The notes: a model not told the origin generated them from the sequence alone. Positions 53,320 to 61,500 are shown, counted from the stretch's first letter. The stretch: 61,500 nucleotides of DNA from Rhodanobacter sp. FW104-R8 (GCF_001617365.1 NZ_LVJR01000006.1:1-61500); one strand, 5' to 3'. Translations and numbers: made by a program.

Positions 53320-53949
53320 TCAGCCCTTGCGCTTGCCCTGCTCGCCGCGCTGGGCTGCCAGCACGCGTCCATCGGTGCCACCGGCTTCCGTCGACAGCGG
53401 CGGGTGCAGGTCGGCGCCGCCGGAAACCGGCAGCGGCGGATTCGCGCCCGGCCAGCCCGACCCCTGCCTGACACGTTCCTGCTTGGCCTCCAGCAACGCC
53501 TGGATCTTCGCTACCGCATCCTCCTGGCTGATGTACTGGAGCGGTGCCTCCTGCGGCACGGGCTCGGGCGCAACCGGCCTCCTCGCCACGATCGCCGGCT
53601 TGGCGGCGGGCTTTGCCATGGACTTCTTCGCTGCCTTTGCCGCGGCCGGCTTGCGCACCTGTGGACTGGCGACGGCTTTCCGAGCCGCCGGTTTGCGGAC
53701 GGCCGCCTTTCTCGCAACGACCTTCTTCGCGGCCGCTTTTCGGCCCGCGGCCTTTTTCGCCGCAAGCTTTTTCGCTGCGGTCTTCCTTGGCGCGCCCTTC
53801 TTCACCGCCTGCTTCTTCGCCGCAGGCTTCTTCGCCGCGACCTTCTTCGTTGCCGCCTTGCGTGGTGCGGTCTTCCTCGCCGTCTTTTTTGCGGTGGACG
53901 CTTTCTTTGCCACGGACTGCTTCGCGGCCGACTTGCGGGTCATAGCCAT
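53320..53949 (-). CDS. Lys/Ala-rich histone H1-like (AlgP-like) protein
   Basis: 209 residues from ATG 53949, with AGGAG upstream. Residues about 1-130 consist of repeats of the type AAKK, KAAxKK and RKAA (KKVAAKKPAAKKQAVKKG and so on), strongly basic and resembling eukaryotic H1 C-tails and Pseudomonas AlgP. The last 70 residues are not basic and include ISQEDAVAKIQALLEAKQER, a possible helix. Likely binds DNA or polyP nonspecifically; polyP-binding histone-like proteins are known, and ppk1 is in this window. The repeat number probably varies between strains. Confidence 0.8.
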   Translation of the reverse strand: MAMTRKSAAKQSVAKKASTAKKTARKTAPRKAATKKVAAKKPAAKKQAVKKGAPRKTAAKKLAAKKAAGRKAAAKKVVARKAAVRKPAARKAVASPQVRKPAAAKAAKKSMAKPAAKPAIVARRPVAPEPVPQEAPLQYISQEDAVAKIQALLEAKQERVRQGSGWPGANPPLPVSGGADLHPPLSTEAGGTDGRVLAAQRGEQGKRKG

Positions 53950-54035
53950 GCGCTCATTCTCCTGCGGTGATCGATGCAACCATCCCCAGTATGCGCGCCC
54001 CGGCTACGACGGGCATGGCGCAGCGCGGTAACCGT

Positions 54036-54647
54036 TCATCCGCGGAAGCCGGGATGTGCCAGCGCATCGAGGAAATGCGGCAGCACCCGCGGCTCCGCCA
54101 ACAGGGTGAATACCACGCCGTACGCCGCACCCCACAGGTGCGCGCTGTGGTTGACGTTGCCCTGGCCGCGCCGGTCCATGTAGATCGAGTAGCCGGTGTA
54201 CAGCACCGCGTAGACGATCGCCGGCATCGGGATCACCAGCACGATGATGCGCGACCACGGCGCCAGCAGGATGAAGGCGAACAGCACCGCCGACACCGCG
54301 CCCGAGGCGCCGAGGCTGCGGTAGTTCGGGTTGCCGCGGTTCTTCAGGTAGGTCGGCAGGATCGAGACCACCAGGCCGCCGATGTAGAACAGCGCGAAGC
54401 CGAGCGTGCCCAGCCGCGCAGTGAAGAAGCCTTCCATCACCCGGCCGAAGAAGAACAGCGTGACCATGTTGAACAGCAGGTGCCCGAAATCCGCGTGCAC
54501 CACGCCATAGGTCACCAGGCGATGGTATTCACGCTGGCGGGCAATCGCCGGCGGCCACAGGATCAGGTCGTTCATCAGGCGGCTGTTGTTGAACGCCATG
54601 AACGAGACGATGCAGGTGATGGCGATGATGACCAGGGTGATCGGCAT
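54036..54647 (-). CDS. Rhomboid-family intramembrane serine protease
   Basis: 203 residues from ATG 54647 (MPITLVIIAITCIVSFMAFN). Six hydrophobic segments. HADFGHLLFNMVTLFFFG is the conserved helix-2 region, GASGAVSAVLFAFI carries the catalytic Ser near residue 115, and NHSAHLWGAAYG supplies the catalytic His. All active-site residues are present, so it should be a functional protease. Substrates are unknown. Divergent from the PhzF gene. Confidence 0.92.
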   Translation of the reverse strand: MPITLVIIAITCIVSFMAFNNSRLMNDLILWPPAIARQREYHRLVTYGVVHADFGHLLFNMVTLFFFGRVMEGFFTARLGTLGFALFYIGGLVVSILPTYLKNRGNPNYRSLGASGAVSAVLFAFILLAPWSRIIVLVIPMPAIVYAVLYTGYSIYMDRRGQGNVNHSAHLWGAAYGVVFTLLAEPRVLPHFLDALAHPGFRG

Positions 54648-54832
54648 GGGCAGTTCCGCGGCGGGCAGCAAAGGCCGGCATCTTGGCGTTACCGCCGCGG
54701 CTTGTCGACTTCCCGGTGCAGCCGCTCATGCCCGCGCGGCCGCATGGATATGACGAAAAATCACTGCCGCGGGCGGCGGCAGGCGGCTATCATGCGCCGT
54801 TTCATGCGGCCGCCGGCCGCCCGACGGATCCC

Positions 54833-55711
54833 ATGGCCTCGCTTCGCTACCTGCATCTGGACGTCTTTGCCGCCACCCCGGGCGGCGGCAACCACTTGGG
54901 CGTGGTGATCGGCGCCGACGGCTGGAGCACCGCGGCGATGCAGCGCTTCGCGCGCTGGACGGCGCTGGTCGAGACCACCTTCCTGCTGCCGCCGGCCGAT
55001 CCGCGGGCCAGCTACCGCGTGCGCATCTTCACCCCGCACAAGGAGATCCCGTTCGCCGGCCACCCCAGCATCGGCAGCGCGCACGCCGCGCTCGAATGCG
55101 GCCTGGCCGCGCCACGCGACGGCCTGCTGTGGCAGGAATGCGGCGCCGGCGTGCTGCCGATCCGCATCGTGGGCAGCGGCGCCGACCGCGAACTGCTGCT
55201 GCAGTCGCCGGGCGAGCGCGTACTGGACACCGGCCGCGACGCCCATCCGCTGCTGGCGGCCACGCTGGCCGGCATCCAGCTGGGCGCGCTGCCGCCGGCA
55301 CTGGTCGACGGCGGCCGCCGCTGGTGGCTGGCCGAGGTGGCGGACGAAGCCGGCTTGCGCGCGTGGCAACCCGACCACGCGGCCATCGCCGCGCTGGCGC
55401 AGGCCAGCGACAGCATGGGTCTGTGCGCGTTCGCGCGAAGCGGCCACCCCGACTACCAGCTGGTGGTGCGCGCGTTCCCGGCGGGCGTGGGCATCGTCGA
55501 GGATCCCGCCTCCGGCGCCGCCAACGGCCTGATCGCCGCCTACATCGCCCACGCCGAACCGCACGGCACGCTGGCCCGTGGCTACAAGGTCAGCCAGGGC
55601 CGCGAGATCGGCCACGACGCGCAACTGATCGTGCACATCGACGGCGACGCGATCTGGGTCGGCGGGCGCAGCCACGCGGTGATCGACGGCGCGCTGGACT
55701 GGCAGCCTTAA
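54833..55711 (+). CDS. PhzF-family isomerase/epimerase
   Basis: 292 residues from ATG 54833 (MASLRYLHLDVFAATPGGGN). Diaminopimelate-epimerase fold of two similar halves. Family motifs: the N-terminal HLDVFA, the Glu in ALVETTFLLPP that acts as catalytic acid, FTPHKEIPFAGHPSIGSAHA, and EDPASGAANGLIAAYI. PhzF itself isomerises a phenazine precursor, but most genomic members, including this isolated one, have unknown substrates. A GTAGGGCGGGC repeat pair follows the stop. Confidence 0.92.
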   Translation: MASLRYLHLDVFAATPGGGNHLGVVIGADGWSTAAMQRFARWTALVETTFLLPPADPRASYRVRIFTPHKEIPFAGHPSIGSAHAALECGLAAPRDGLLWQECGAGVLPIRIVGSGADRELLLQSPGERVLDTGRDAHPLLAATLAGIQLGALPPALVDGGRRWWLAEVADEAGLRAWQPDHAAIAALAQASDSMGLCAFARSGHPDYQLVVRAFPAGVGIVEDPASGAANGLIAAYIAHAEPHGTLARGYKVSQGREIGHDAQLIVHIDGDAIWVGGRSHAVIDGALDWQP

Positions 55712-55725
55712 CGCCAGTCGCCGTG

Positions 55726-55798
55726 GTAGGGCGGGCACCGCCCGCCGGCTTCTGTTCTGTGCCTTGCGGCAGGGAGCGGCGGGCCGTGCCCGCCCTAC
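55726..55798. repeat. GTAGGGCGGGC-type REP pair, copy 2
   Basis: Arms GTAGGGCGGGCACCGCCCGC and a right arm ending GCCCGCCCTAC, about 30 nt apart, between the convergent PhzF and dehydrogenase genes. Same design as 37626-37697. Confidence 0.88.
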
Positions 55799-55823
55799 GA
55801 AGCCACGTGCCACGGACGCGGAG

Positions 55824-56708
55824 TCATCCGCGCTCGTCCAGGTGCGCCCGGCGCGCGGCGACCAGCGCCAGCGCCGACCAGTCCATCTCGGCATCGCCGG
55901 CCGCCAGAGCCTCCAGCATGGCGTCGCGCAACACCCCGGCGAACGGCAGCGGCACCCGCCCGGCCTCGCCGGCCGCCAGCGCCAGCCCCACATCCTTGAA
56001 ACCCAGCGGCAAGGCGAACCCGGCCGGCTTGAAGCGCTGCTCGGCGATCAATTTCCCGTAGCCCTGGTAGGCCGGCGCGGCGAACAGGGTGTTCGTCATC
56101 ACGTCGAGAAACTCCGCGGCACCGACGCCGTAGGCCCGGGTCAAGGCGCTCGCTTCCGCCATGCTCTCGATCGCGCTGGCCAGCATGAAATTGCCCGCGA
56201 TCTTCACTACGTTGGCGCGCTCCGGCGCCTCGCCCAGCGGCCACAGCCGGCTGCCCATCGCCTCCAGCAAGGAGCGCACCCGCTCGACCGCGGCCGGCTT
56301 GCCGGCCACGACGATATTCAACTTCGCCGCGGCCGCCACGTCCGGGCGGCCGAATACCGGCGCGGCGACGTATTCCAGCCCACGCTTCTCGTGCTCCGCG
56401 GCCAGCTCCTGCGCCAGCGCCACCGAGATCGTGGCGTGGTTGACGTGCACGGTGCCGCGATCCATCGCATCGAGCAGGCCGCCGTCGAGGAACACCTCGC
56501 GCACCGCCTGGTCGTTCGCCAGCATGCTGCACAGCACCTCGCCCTGCGCGGCGCGGTCGGCGCTGCGCGCCACCCTGGCCCCCAGCGAGGCCAGCGGCTC
56601 GGTGGCCGCGACGGAACGATTCCACACCGTCAACGTGTGGCCGGCCGCCAGCAGGTTGCTGGCCATCGCGCCGCCCATCGCGCCGAGACCGATGAATCCG
56701 ACTTTCAT
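55824..56708 (-). CDS. NAD(P)-dependent beta-hydroxyacid dehydrogenase (3-hydroxyisobutyrate dehydrogenase family)
   Basis: 294 residues from ATG 56708. Rossmann motif MKVGFIGLGAMGGAMASNLL, substrate-binding VNHATISVALAQELAAEH, the FGRPDVAAAAKLNIVVAG segment, and catalytic Lys in VVKIAGNFMLASAIESMAEA. C-terminal helical domain PLGFKDVGLALAAGE. Family members oxidise 3-hydroxyisobutyrate, tartronate semialdehyde or glyoxylate-type substrates; the GRPxxA form is close to plant glyoxylate reductase-like members. Substrate not decided. GAGGA upstream. Confidence 0.9.
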   Translation of the reverse strand: MKVGFIGLGAMGGAMASNLLAAGHTLTVWNRSVAATEPLASLGARVARSADRAAQGEVLCSMLANDQAVREVFLDGGLLDAMDRGTVHVNHATISVALAQELAAEHEKRGLEYVAAPVFGRPDVAAAAKLNIVVAGKPAAVERVRSLLEAMGSRLWPLGEAPERANVVKIAGNFMLASAIESMAEASALTRAYGVGAAEFLDVMTNTLFAAPAYQGYGKLIAEQRFKPAGFALPLGFKDVGLALAAGEAGRVPLPFAGVLRDAMLEALAAGDAEMDWSALALVAARRAHLDERG

Positions 56709-56792
56709 GCGGGTGTCCTCGTGCCGAAGCCGGCGCACAGTGAAGCACGCGGGATATTCAATCCGCGCGAAATCCGCCGTGCGCGGGCGGCC

Positions 56793-57971
56793 TCACACCG
56801 CCTGCCCGGCCGCTTGCCCCGAGGCCCACGCCCACTGGAAGTTGTAGCCGCCCAGCCAGCCGGTGACGTCGACCACCTCGCCGATGAAGTACAGCCCCGG
56901 CACCAGCTTCGATTGCATCGTGCTGGAGGACAGCCCGTCGGTATCGACGCCGCCCAGGGTGACTTCGGCGGTGCGATAGCCTTCGGTGCCGCTGGCGGTG
57001 ATCGGCCACGCGTTGAGCCGCGTGCCGATCTGCCCGAGTTCGGCGTCGCGGTACTGGCGCATCGGGCGGCTCTCGAGCCATTGCTCGCACAGGCGCTGCG
57101 CCAGCCGTTTCGGCAACACATCGCCGAGCACGGTCTTCAGTTCCGCCAGCGGCCGCGCCGCGCGCTGTTCGACCAGATGCGCGCCGGCGTCCAGGTCCGG
57201 CAGCAGGTCGATGCGCAAGTCATCCCCGGGTTGCCAGTACGAGGAAATCTGCAGGATCGCCGGACCGCTGATGCCGCGGTGGGTGAACAGCAGGCCAGCG
57301 CGGAAATTCTGCTTCCCGACACGCGCCTCCACCGCGGGCAACGCCACGCCGGCGAGGCCCTGGTAATGCTCCTGGTGCTTGCCGCTCAGGGTCAGCGGCA
57401 CCAGCCCGGCGCGCGTGGGCAGCACGGCGTGGCCGAACTGGCGCGCCAGTTCGTAGCCGAAGCCGCTGGCGCCCATGCTGGGGATCGACAAGCCGCCGGA
57501 GGCGACCACCAGCGACTCGGCGTGCACCTCGCCGCGCGCGGTGTGCACGCCGAAGCCTTCCGGCGTCTTGCGCACGCGCTGCACGCCGCAGCCCGCTTCC
57601 ACCGCGACGCCGGCGGCGGCGCATTCGTCCAGCAGCATGCGCACGATCTGCTTGGCCGAGTCGTCGCAGAACAGCTGGCCCAGTTCCTTCTCGTGATAGG
57701 CGATGCGGTGCTTCTCCACCAGCGCGACGAAATCCCGCGGCGTGTAGCGCGCCAGCGCGGACTTGGCGAAATGCGGGTTGGCCGACAGGTAGTTCGCCGG
57801 CGTGGCGCCCATGTTGGTGAAATTGCAGCGGCCGCCGCCGGACATCAGGATCTTCTTGCCGACCTTGTTGGCATGGTCGACCACCAGCGCGCGGCGGCCG
57901 CGCTGGCCTGCGGCGATCGCGCACATCAGGCCGGCGGCGCCGGCGCCGATGATCAACACGTCCACTTTCAC
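56793..57971 (-). CDS. BaiN/HI0933-like flavoprotein
   Basis: 392 residues from GTG 57971, with GAGGA upstream; GTG 57965 and ATG 58022 are alternatives. FAD-binding Rossmann motif VDVLIIGAGAAGLMCAIAAG, then the family signature KILMSGGGRCNFTNMG, VVASGGLSIPSMGASGFGYE, and the C-terminal GLYFIGEVVDVTGWLGGYNF. Members are poorly characterised flavoproteins (HI0933, YhiN, BaiN), proposed oxidoreductases. Divergent from yajQ. Confidence 0.93.
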   Translation of the reverse strand: MKVDVLIIGAGAAGLMCAIAAGQRGRRALVVDHANKVGKKILMSGGGRCNFTNMGATPANYLSANPHFAKSALARYTPRDFVALVEKHRIAYHEKELGQLFCDDSAKQIVRMLLDECAAAGVAVEAGCGVQRVRKTPEGFGVHTARGEVHAESLVVASGGLSIPSMGASGFGYELARQFGHAVLPTRAGLVPLTLSGKHQEHYQGLAGVALPAVEARVGKQNFRAGLLFTHRGISGPAILQISSYWQPGDDLRIDLLPDLDAGAHLVEQRAARPLAELKTVLGDVLPKRLAQRLCEQWLESRPMRQYRDAELGQIGTRLNAWPITASGTEGYRTAEVTLGGVDTDGLSSSTMQSKLVPGLYFIGEVVDVTGWLGGYNFQWAWASGQAAGQAV

Positions 57972-58060
57972 GAACCGGCATCCTCGCGCCGCCACAGGTC
58001 GCGCATTATCGCCCAGCCGCATGGCTTACACTTTGTGCCTGTTTCCCGCGAGCCGCCGCC

Positions 58061-58543
58061 ATGCCTTCCTTTGACGTGATCTCCGAAGTCGACAAGCACG
58101 AACTGACCAATGCGATCGACCAGGCCAACCGCGAACTGACCACGCGCTTCGACTTCAAGGGCGTGGACGCGAAGTACGTGCTGGACGACGGCGCGATCAC
58201 CCAGAGCGCGCCCAGCGAATTCCAGCTGCAGCAAATGCTGGACATCCTGCGCGGCCGGCTGACCGCGCGGAAGATCGACATCCGCGCGCTCGACGTGGGC
58301 GAGCCCGAAACCAACCTGGGCGGCTCGCGCCAGAAGATCACCGTGAAGCAGGGCATCGAGCAGCCGGTCGCGAAGAAGCTGGTGGCCGAGCTGAAGGCGG
58401 CCAAGCTCAAGGTCGAGGCGCAGATCAACGGAGACAAGCTGCGCGTCAGCGGCAAGAAGCGCGACGACCTGCAGGCGGCGATGGCGGTGCTGCGCAAGTC
58501 GGACGTCGAGCTGCCGCTGCAGTTCGACAACTTCCGCGACTGA
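58061..58543 (+). CDS. yajQ: YajQ-family nucleotide-binding protein
   Basis: 160 residues, MPSFDVISEVDKHELTNAID start. Two ferredoxin-like domains; motifs RELTTRFDFKGVDAKYVLDD, RKIDIRALDVGEPETNLGGS, RQKITVKQGIEQPVAKKLV and RKSDVELPLQFDNFRD. In Xanthomonas the homologue XC_3703 binds cyclic di-GMP and affects virulence; other members bind tRNA or GTP. A c-di-GMP effector role is likely from lineage. Confidence 0.95.
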   Translation: MPSFDVISEVDKHELTNAIDQANRELTTRFDFKGVDAKYVLDDGAITQSAPSEFQLQQMLDILRGRLTARKIDIRALDVGEPETNLGGSRQKITVKQGIEQPVAKKLVAELKAAKLKVEAQINGDKLRVSGKKRDDLQAAMAVLRKSDVELPLQFDNFRD

Positions 58544-58559
58544 GCTTCCGCATCGCTCC

Positions 58560-58636
58560 GTAGGGCGGGCACCGCCCGCCGCCTTCCATGACGGCGCAAG
58601 ACAAGAGCAGAAGCCGGTGGGCACTGCCTGCCCTAC
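58560..58636. repeat. GTAGGGCGGGC-type REP pair, copy 3
   Basis: Left arm GTAGGGCGGGCACCGCCCGC, right arm ending GGGCACTGCCTGCCCTAC, slightly diverged. It follows yajQ by 16 nt and precedes the nrsF stop by 15 nt. Confidence 0.85.
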
Positions 58637-58651
58637 AACAGCCGCACTGCC

Positions 58652-59323
58652 TCAAGCTTTTGACAGCAGCCGGCCGCCCATCGCCGCGTTGACCGCCACT
58701 ACCACGATCACCGCCAACGCATGCGTCAGCAGGTCGGTGGCGGCGGAATCAAACGCGTGACAGATCTCCAGCAGGCTGGCCGAAGCGGCCGCGCTGGCCA
58801 GGCCGATCAGCACGGCGGTGAGCACCGGCCGCAGCGGGCAGGCGCGGCGCAGCAGCACGATCAGCAGTGCGGACAGCGGCACTGAGAAGCCGATGATGAA
58901 GAGCAGGCAATCGGCGCTCTGGTGCATGCCGGCGATCTCGGTGCCCGGCGCGATCCACATGCGCAGGCAGCCCAGGCCGCTGGCGCCGATCCACAGCAAG
59001 GCACCGGGCAGCGGCAGCCACGCCCACGCCGCACGCCGCCCCGGCACGCCCAGCGCGAACGCGGCCCACGCGGCGGTAACCGCGGTGACCGCCGCACCGA
59101 TGCCGGCCCAGGCCAGGTCGGGCGTGGCGGCCCAGCGCCGCAGCATCGGGTCCGCGCCGTAGTGCGCCAGCAACCCGGTCGCGAGCGCCAGCACCAGCAG
59201 CAGCCAGCCGGCGGTGCGCAGCCATGGCGGCGGCAGCCGCCGCACCGGCACCAGCCCGGTGCCGAGGCGGCCGATCAGTGCCTCATGGGAGGACGGGTCG
59301 GGCATCACGTCAGGGTTCTCCAT
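58652..59323 (-). CDS. nrsF: NrsF-type (DUF1109) membrane anti-sigma factor
   Basis: 223 residues with six hydrophobic segments (WLLLVLALATGLLAHYG, GIGAAVTAVTAAWAAFALGV, LLFIIGFSVPLSALLIVLLR and others). CLRMW and AGMHQSADCLLFI contain the two conserved cysteines of NrsF proteins, which in Caulobacter hold SigF at the membrane and respond to metal or oxidative stress through those cysteines. The start overlaps the end of the sigma gene by 14 nt, giving coupled translation and balanced stoichiometry. Confidence 0.88.
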   Translation of the reverse strand: MENPDVMPDPSSHEALIGRLGTGLVPVRRLPPPWLRTAGWLLLVLALATGLLAHYGADPMLRRWAATPDLAWAGIGAAVTAVTAAWAAFALGVPGRRAAWAWLPLPGALLWIGASGLGCLRMWIAPGTEIAGMHQSADCLLFIIGFSVPLSALLIVLLRRACPLRPVLTAVLIGLASAAASASLLEICHAFDSAATDLLTHALAVIVVVAVNAAMGGRLLSKA

Positions 59324-59879
59324 GGAAACGTTCGCGCAGCGCCTTCAGTGCGCGGTGCAGGTTCACTTTCAGCGCGCCGGCGTTGCGCCCGGTCAGCTCG
59401 GCCGCCTCGCTCAGCGAGCGCTCGCGCAGGCCCAGCTGTTCCACCGCCTCGCGCTGGCCCGGCGGCAGTTCGGCGATCGCCTCGTGCAGGCGCTGCGCGC
59501 GCTGGCCGCTCTCGGCAGCGGCGCTGGCGTCGTCGACATCCGGATGCTGGTCGAGCGCGAAGTCGTCGTGCAGTTCGCGGCTGTCGCGACGGCCGCGGCT
59601 GCGCAGCGCGTCGATCGCGCGACGGCTGGCGATCGCGGTCAGCCACGCGTCGTACGAACGGGCCGGGTCGTAGGTGTGGCGCACCCGGTGCACGGTGATC
59701 AGGGTTTCCTGCACCACGTCGTCCAGGCCATCCGGCGCCACGCCCTGGCGCCGCGCGGTGGCCCGGATCAGCGCCACCGAATCGCCCAGCAGCTTCTCGT
59801 AGGCACGCCGGTCGCCGGCCTGCGCAGCCGCCATCCACGCCGCCCGGCGCTGGTCGGGCGATTCGCTGCCGTTCACCAT
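59310..59879 (-). CDS. ECF-type RNA polymerase sigma factor (SigF/EcfG-independent, NrsF-linked)
   Basis: 189 residues from ATG 59879; ATGs at 59897 and further upstream are alternatives without ribosome-binding sites. Region 2: DGLDDVVQETLITVHRVRHT then YDPARSYDAWLTAIASRRAI. Region 4: AIAELPPGQREAVEQLGLRE and SEAAELTGRNAGALKVNLHR. The regions 2 and 4-only layout is typical of ECF factors. Coupling to NrsF suggests activation by metal or oxidative stress; the divergent dipZ could be among its targets, which fits a redox response. Confidence 0.9.
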   Translation of the reverse strand: MVNGSESPDQRRAAWMAAAQAGDRRAYEKLLGDSVALIRATARRQGVAPDGLDDVVQETLITVHRVRHTYDPARSYDAWLTAIASRRAIDALRSRGRRDSRELHDDFALDQHPDVDDASAAAESGQRAQRLHEAIAELPPGQREAVEQLGLRERSLSEAAELTGRNAGALKVNLHRALKALRERFHGEP

Positions 59880-60101
59880 GGCGACATCGGCTGGCATGGT
59901 CTGGTCGAGACTCGCCCGCAGGGAAAGTCCACTATCTAGACCCATGCAGGCGGTGGCGGTCAAGGCTTGCGGCATGCGGGCTCCAACGGCGGAATGCCTG
60001 TGGGGTATTCGCTGCATCCGGCCCCGGCGTTACTCCGTACCTGCAGGTAACCGCCGTCGACGCGCCGGCGAATAACCAGCAACCTCCCGCGGATGCCTCC
60101 C

Positions 60102-61500
60102 ATGCTCGTGTTGATCCTCGCCTACCTCGGCGGCGTACTGACCATCCTCAGCCCGTGCATCCTGCCGGTGCTGCCGTTCGTGTTCGCCCGCTCCGACCGT
60201 CCGTTCATGCGCAACGGCCTGCCGATGCTGCTGGGCATGGCGATCACCTTTGCCGTGGTCGCCACGCTGGCCGCATTGGGCGGCGGCTGGGCGGTGCATG
60301 CGAACCAGTACGGCCGCTACGTGGCGATGCTGGTGCTGGCCTTCCTCGGCCTGACCCTGTTGTCGACCCGGCTAGCCGAATGGATCACCCGCCCGTTCGT
60401 GGCGATGGGCAACCGGCTGTCGCAGCGCTCGGCCGGCGGTGGCGATTCGGTCTGGGGCGCGGCCGGCCTCGGCGTGGCCACCGGCCTGCTGTGGGCACCC
60501 TGCGCGGGGCCGATCCTGGGCCTGCTGCTGACCGGCGCGGCACTGAACGGCGCCAGCGTGCAGACCACCCTGCTGCTGCTCACCTACGCCGCCGGCGCAG
60601 CCACCTCGCTGGGCCTGGCGCTGCTGATCGGCGGCAAGGTGTTCGCGCTGATGAAACGCTCGCTCGGCGCCGGCGAGTGGGTGCGCCGCGCGCTCGGCGC
60701 ACTGGTGCTGTGCGGCGTGGCCGCGATCGCACTGGGGCTGGATACCGGCCTGCTCACCCGCGTCTCGCTGGCCAGCACCGGCGGCATCGAGCAGAAGCTG
60801 ATCAACGCCGTGCGCCCGGCACCGGCGCCGCAACCGGCGCCGAAGGCCGGCGAGCCGCTGCCGGTGGAAGGCACGTTCCCGTCGCTGGCCGGTGCCACGC
60901 AATGGCTGAACAGTCCGCCGCTGACCACCGAAGCGCTGCGCGGCAAGGTGGTGCTGGTCGATTTCTGGACCTACTCCTGCATCAACTGCCTCCGCTCGCT
61001 GCCCTACGTGCGCGGCTGGGCCGACAAGTACAAGGATCACGGCCTGGTGGTGATCGGCGTGCACGCGCCGGAGTTCGCGTTCGAGAAGGATCCGGCCAAC
61101 GTGGCCAAGGCCGTGAAGGACCTGGGCGTCGACTACCCGGTCGCGCTGGACAACGACTACGCGATCTGGAAAGGCTTCAACAACGAGTACTGGCCGGCGC
61201 ACTACTTCATCGACGCGCAAGGGCAGATCCGCCATCATCATTTCGGCGAAGGCGAGTACCGGGAAAGCGAGGACGTGATCCGCCAGCTGCTGGCCGACAC
61301 CGGCCAGAAGAACCTGCCCGGCGGCTACGTCAGCGACGACCACCGCGGCGTCGAGGCGGCCGCGTCGAACGATCCCACCCGTTCGCCGGAAACCTACGTC
61401 GGCTACGCCCGTGCGATGAACTTCGTCGGCGGCCGGGTGGCGCACGACGAGGCGCGGGATTATCACGCACCCGCCTCGCTCGCTGCCGACCAGTGGTCGC
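60102..61500 (+). CDS. dipZ: DipZ-type cytochrome c biogenesis/thioredoxin fusion (3' end outside window)
   Basis: At least 466 residues; the frame is open to the window end. ATG 60093 would add three residues. The N-terminal CcdA/DsbD-like membrane domain has its redox pair Cys19 (TILSPCILPVLPF) and Cys134 (LLWAPCAGPILGLLL). A thioredoxin-like periplasmic domain with C293-I-N-C296 (DFWTYSCINCLRSLPYVRGW) follows, then the start of the DipZ-specific C-terminal domain (ETYVGYARAMNFVGG). It moves reducing power from the cytoplasm to the periplasm. Divergent from the sigma/anti-sigma operon. Confidence 0.92.
   Translation, partial: MLVLILAYLGGVLTILSPCILPVLPFVFARSDRPFMRNGLPMLLGMAITFAVVATLAALGGGWAVHANQYGRYVAMLVLAFLGLTLLSTRLAEWITRPFVAMGNRLSQRSAGGGDSVWGAAGLGVATGLLWAPCAGPILGLLLTGAALNGASVQTTLLLLTYAAGAATSLGLALLIGGKVFALMKRSLGAGEWVRRALGALVLCGVAAIALGLDTGLLTRVSLASTGGIEQKLINAVRPAPAPQPAPKAGEPLPVEGTFPSLAGATQWLNSPPLTTEALRGKVVLVDFWTYSCINCLRSLPYVRGWADKYKDHGLVVIGVHAPEFAFEKDPANVAKAVKDLGVDYPVALDNDYAIWKGFNNEYWPAHYFIDAQGQIRHHHFGEGEYRESEDVIRQLLADTGQKNLPGGYVSDDHRGVEAAASNDPTRSPETYVGYARAMNFVGGRVAHDEARDYHAPASLAADQWS

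Overview
The window is GC-rich, gene-dense bacterial chromosome. Gene content (phoR-ppk1-ppx, lpxH, mutS-cinA-recA-recX-alaS-csrA-tRNA-Ser, metNIQ, tandem cold-shock genes), Xanthomonad-style GTAGGAGC and GTAGGGCGGGC palindromic repeats and protein style point to a gammaproteobacterium of the Xanthomonadales (Lysobacterales), most likely Rhodanobacteraceae (Rhodanobacter/Dyella-like). The family placement is inference; no rRNA gene is present to test it.

Layout. 0-6 kb: phosphate sensing and polyphosphate metabolism (phoR fragment, ppk1, ppx), a periplasmic prolyl isomerase and lpxH. 6-12 kb, minus strand: the conserved block cinA/pncC, recA, recX, alaS, csrA, tRNA-Ser(GCU). 12.0-18.06 kb: an accessory segment between cinA and mutS, holding a DEDDh-type exonuclease, a DUF6804-like membrane protein, a MerR-type regulator with a VIT/VWA-domain protein, a very AT-rich membrane protein and an HNH-like zinc protein. 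It is flanked by repeated TTGGACG(TC) motifs and reaches into the start of mutS. 18-25 kb: mutS, catalase with an OxyR-like site, two paralogous response regulators around hslR, and an AEC transporter. 25-31 kb: an APH-fold kinase, a TPP riboswitch controlling a TonB-dependent receptor plus a PnuC-type (probably PnuT thiamine) transporter, and two small exported proteins. 31-41 kb: htpG, htpX, gluQ, phaB, tcdA, a cytochrome c, a DUF962 protein, pirin, an Old Yellow Enzyme and a hydrolase. 40.7-46.5 kb: two tandem cold-shock genes, a lipoprotein, a YcaQ-like glycosylase, an EF-hand protein, pldA, slyD and a glutathione peroxidase. 46.5-50.5 kb: methionine ABC importer metNIQ, then pncB. At 50.5-50.7 kb on the minus strand I infer an unannotated small RNA with two identical C-rich loops. 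50.8-61.5 kb: a cytochrome c fusion, a putative aminopeptidase lipoprotein, a Lys/Ala-rich protein, rhomboid, PhzF, a beta-hydroxyacid dehydrogenase, a BaiN-like flavoprotein, yajQ, an ECF-like sigma factor overlapping its NrsF-type anti-sigma gene, and a DipZ-type thioredoxin fusion cut by the window end.

Most novel signals: (1) the accessory segment, especially the MerR plus VIT/VWA pair and the chimeric, AT-rich 5' end of mutS; (2) a palindrome inserted in frame in mutS that shares its core with an intergenic palindrome near the tRNA; (3) the C-rich-loop sRNA candidate; (4) the tRNA-Ser 3' end built into a 60-nt hairpin, one arm of which is duplicated 194 bp away; (5) a 30-codon ORF before metQ that mimics the MetQ signal peptide. 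Function assignments rest on motifs and family resemblance read by eye; no database search was run.
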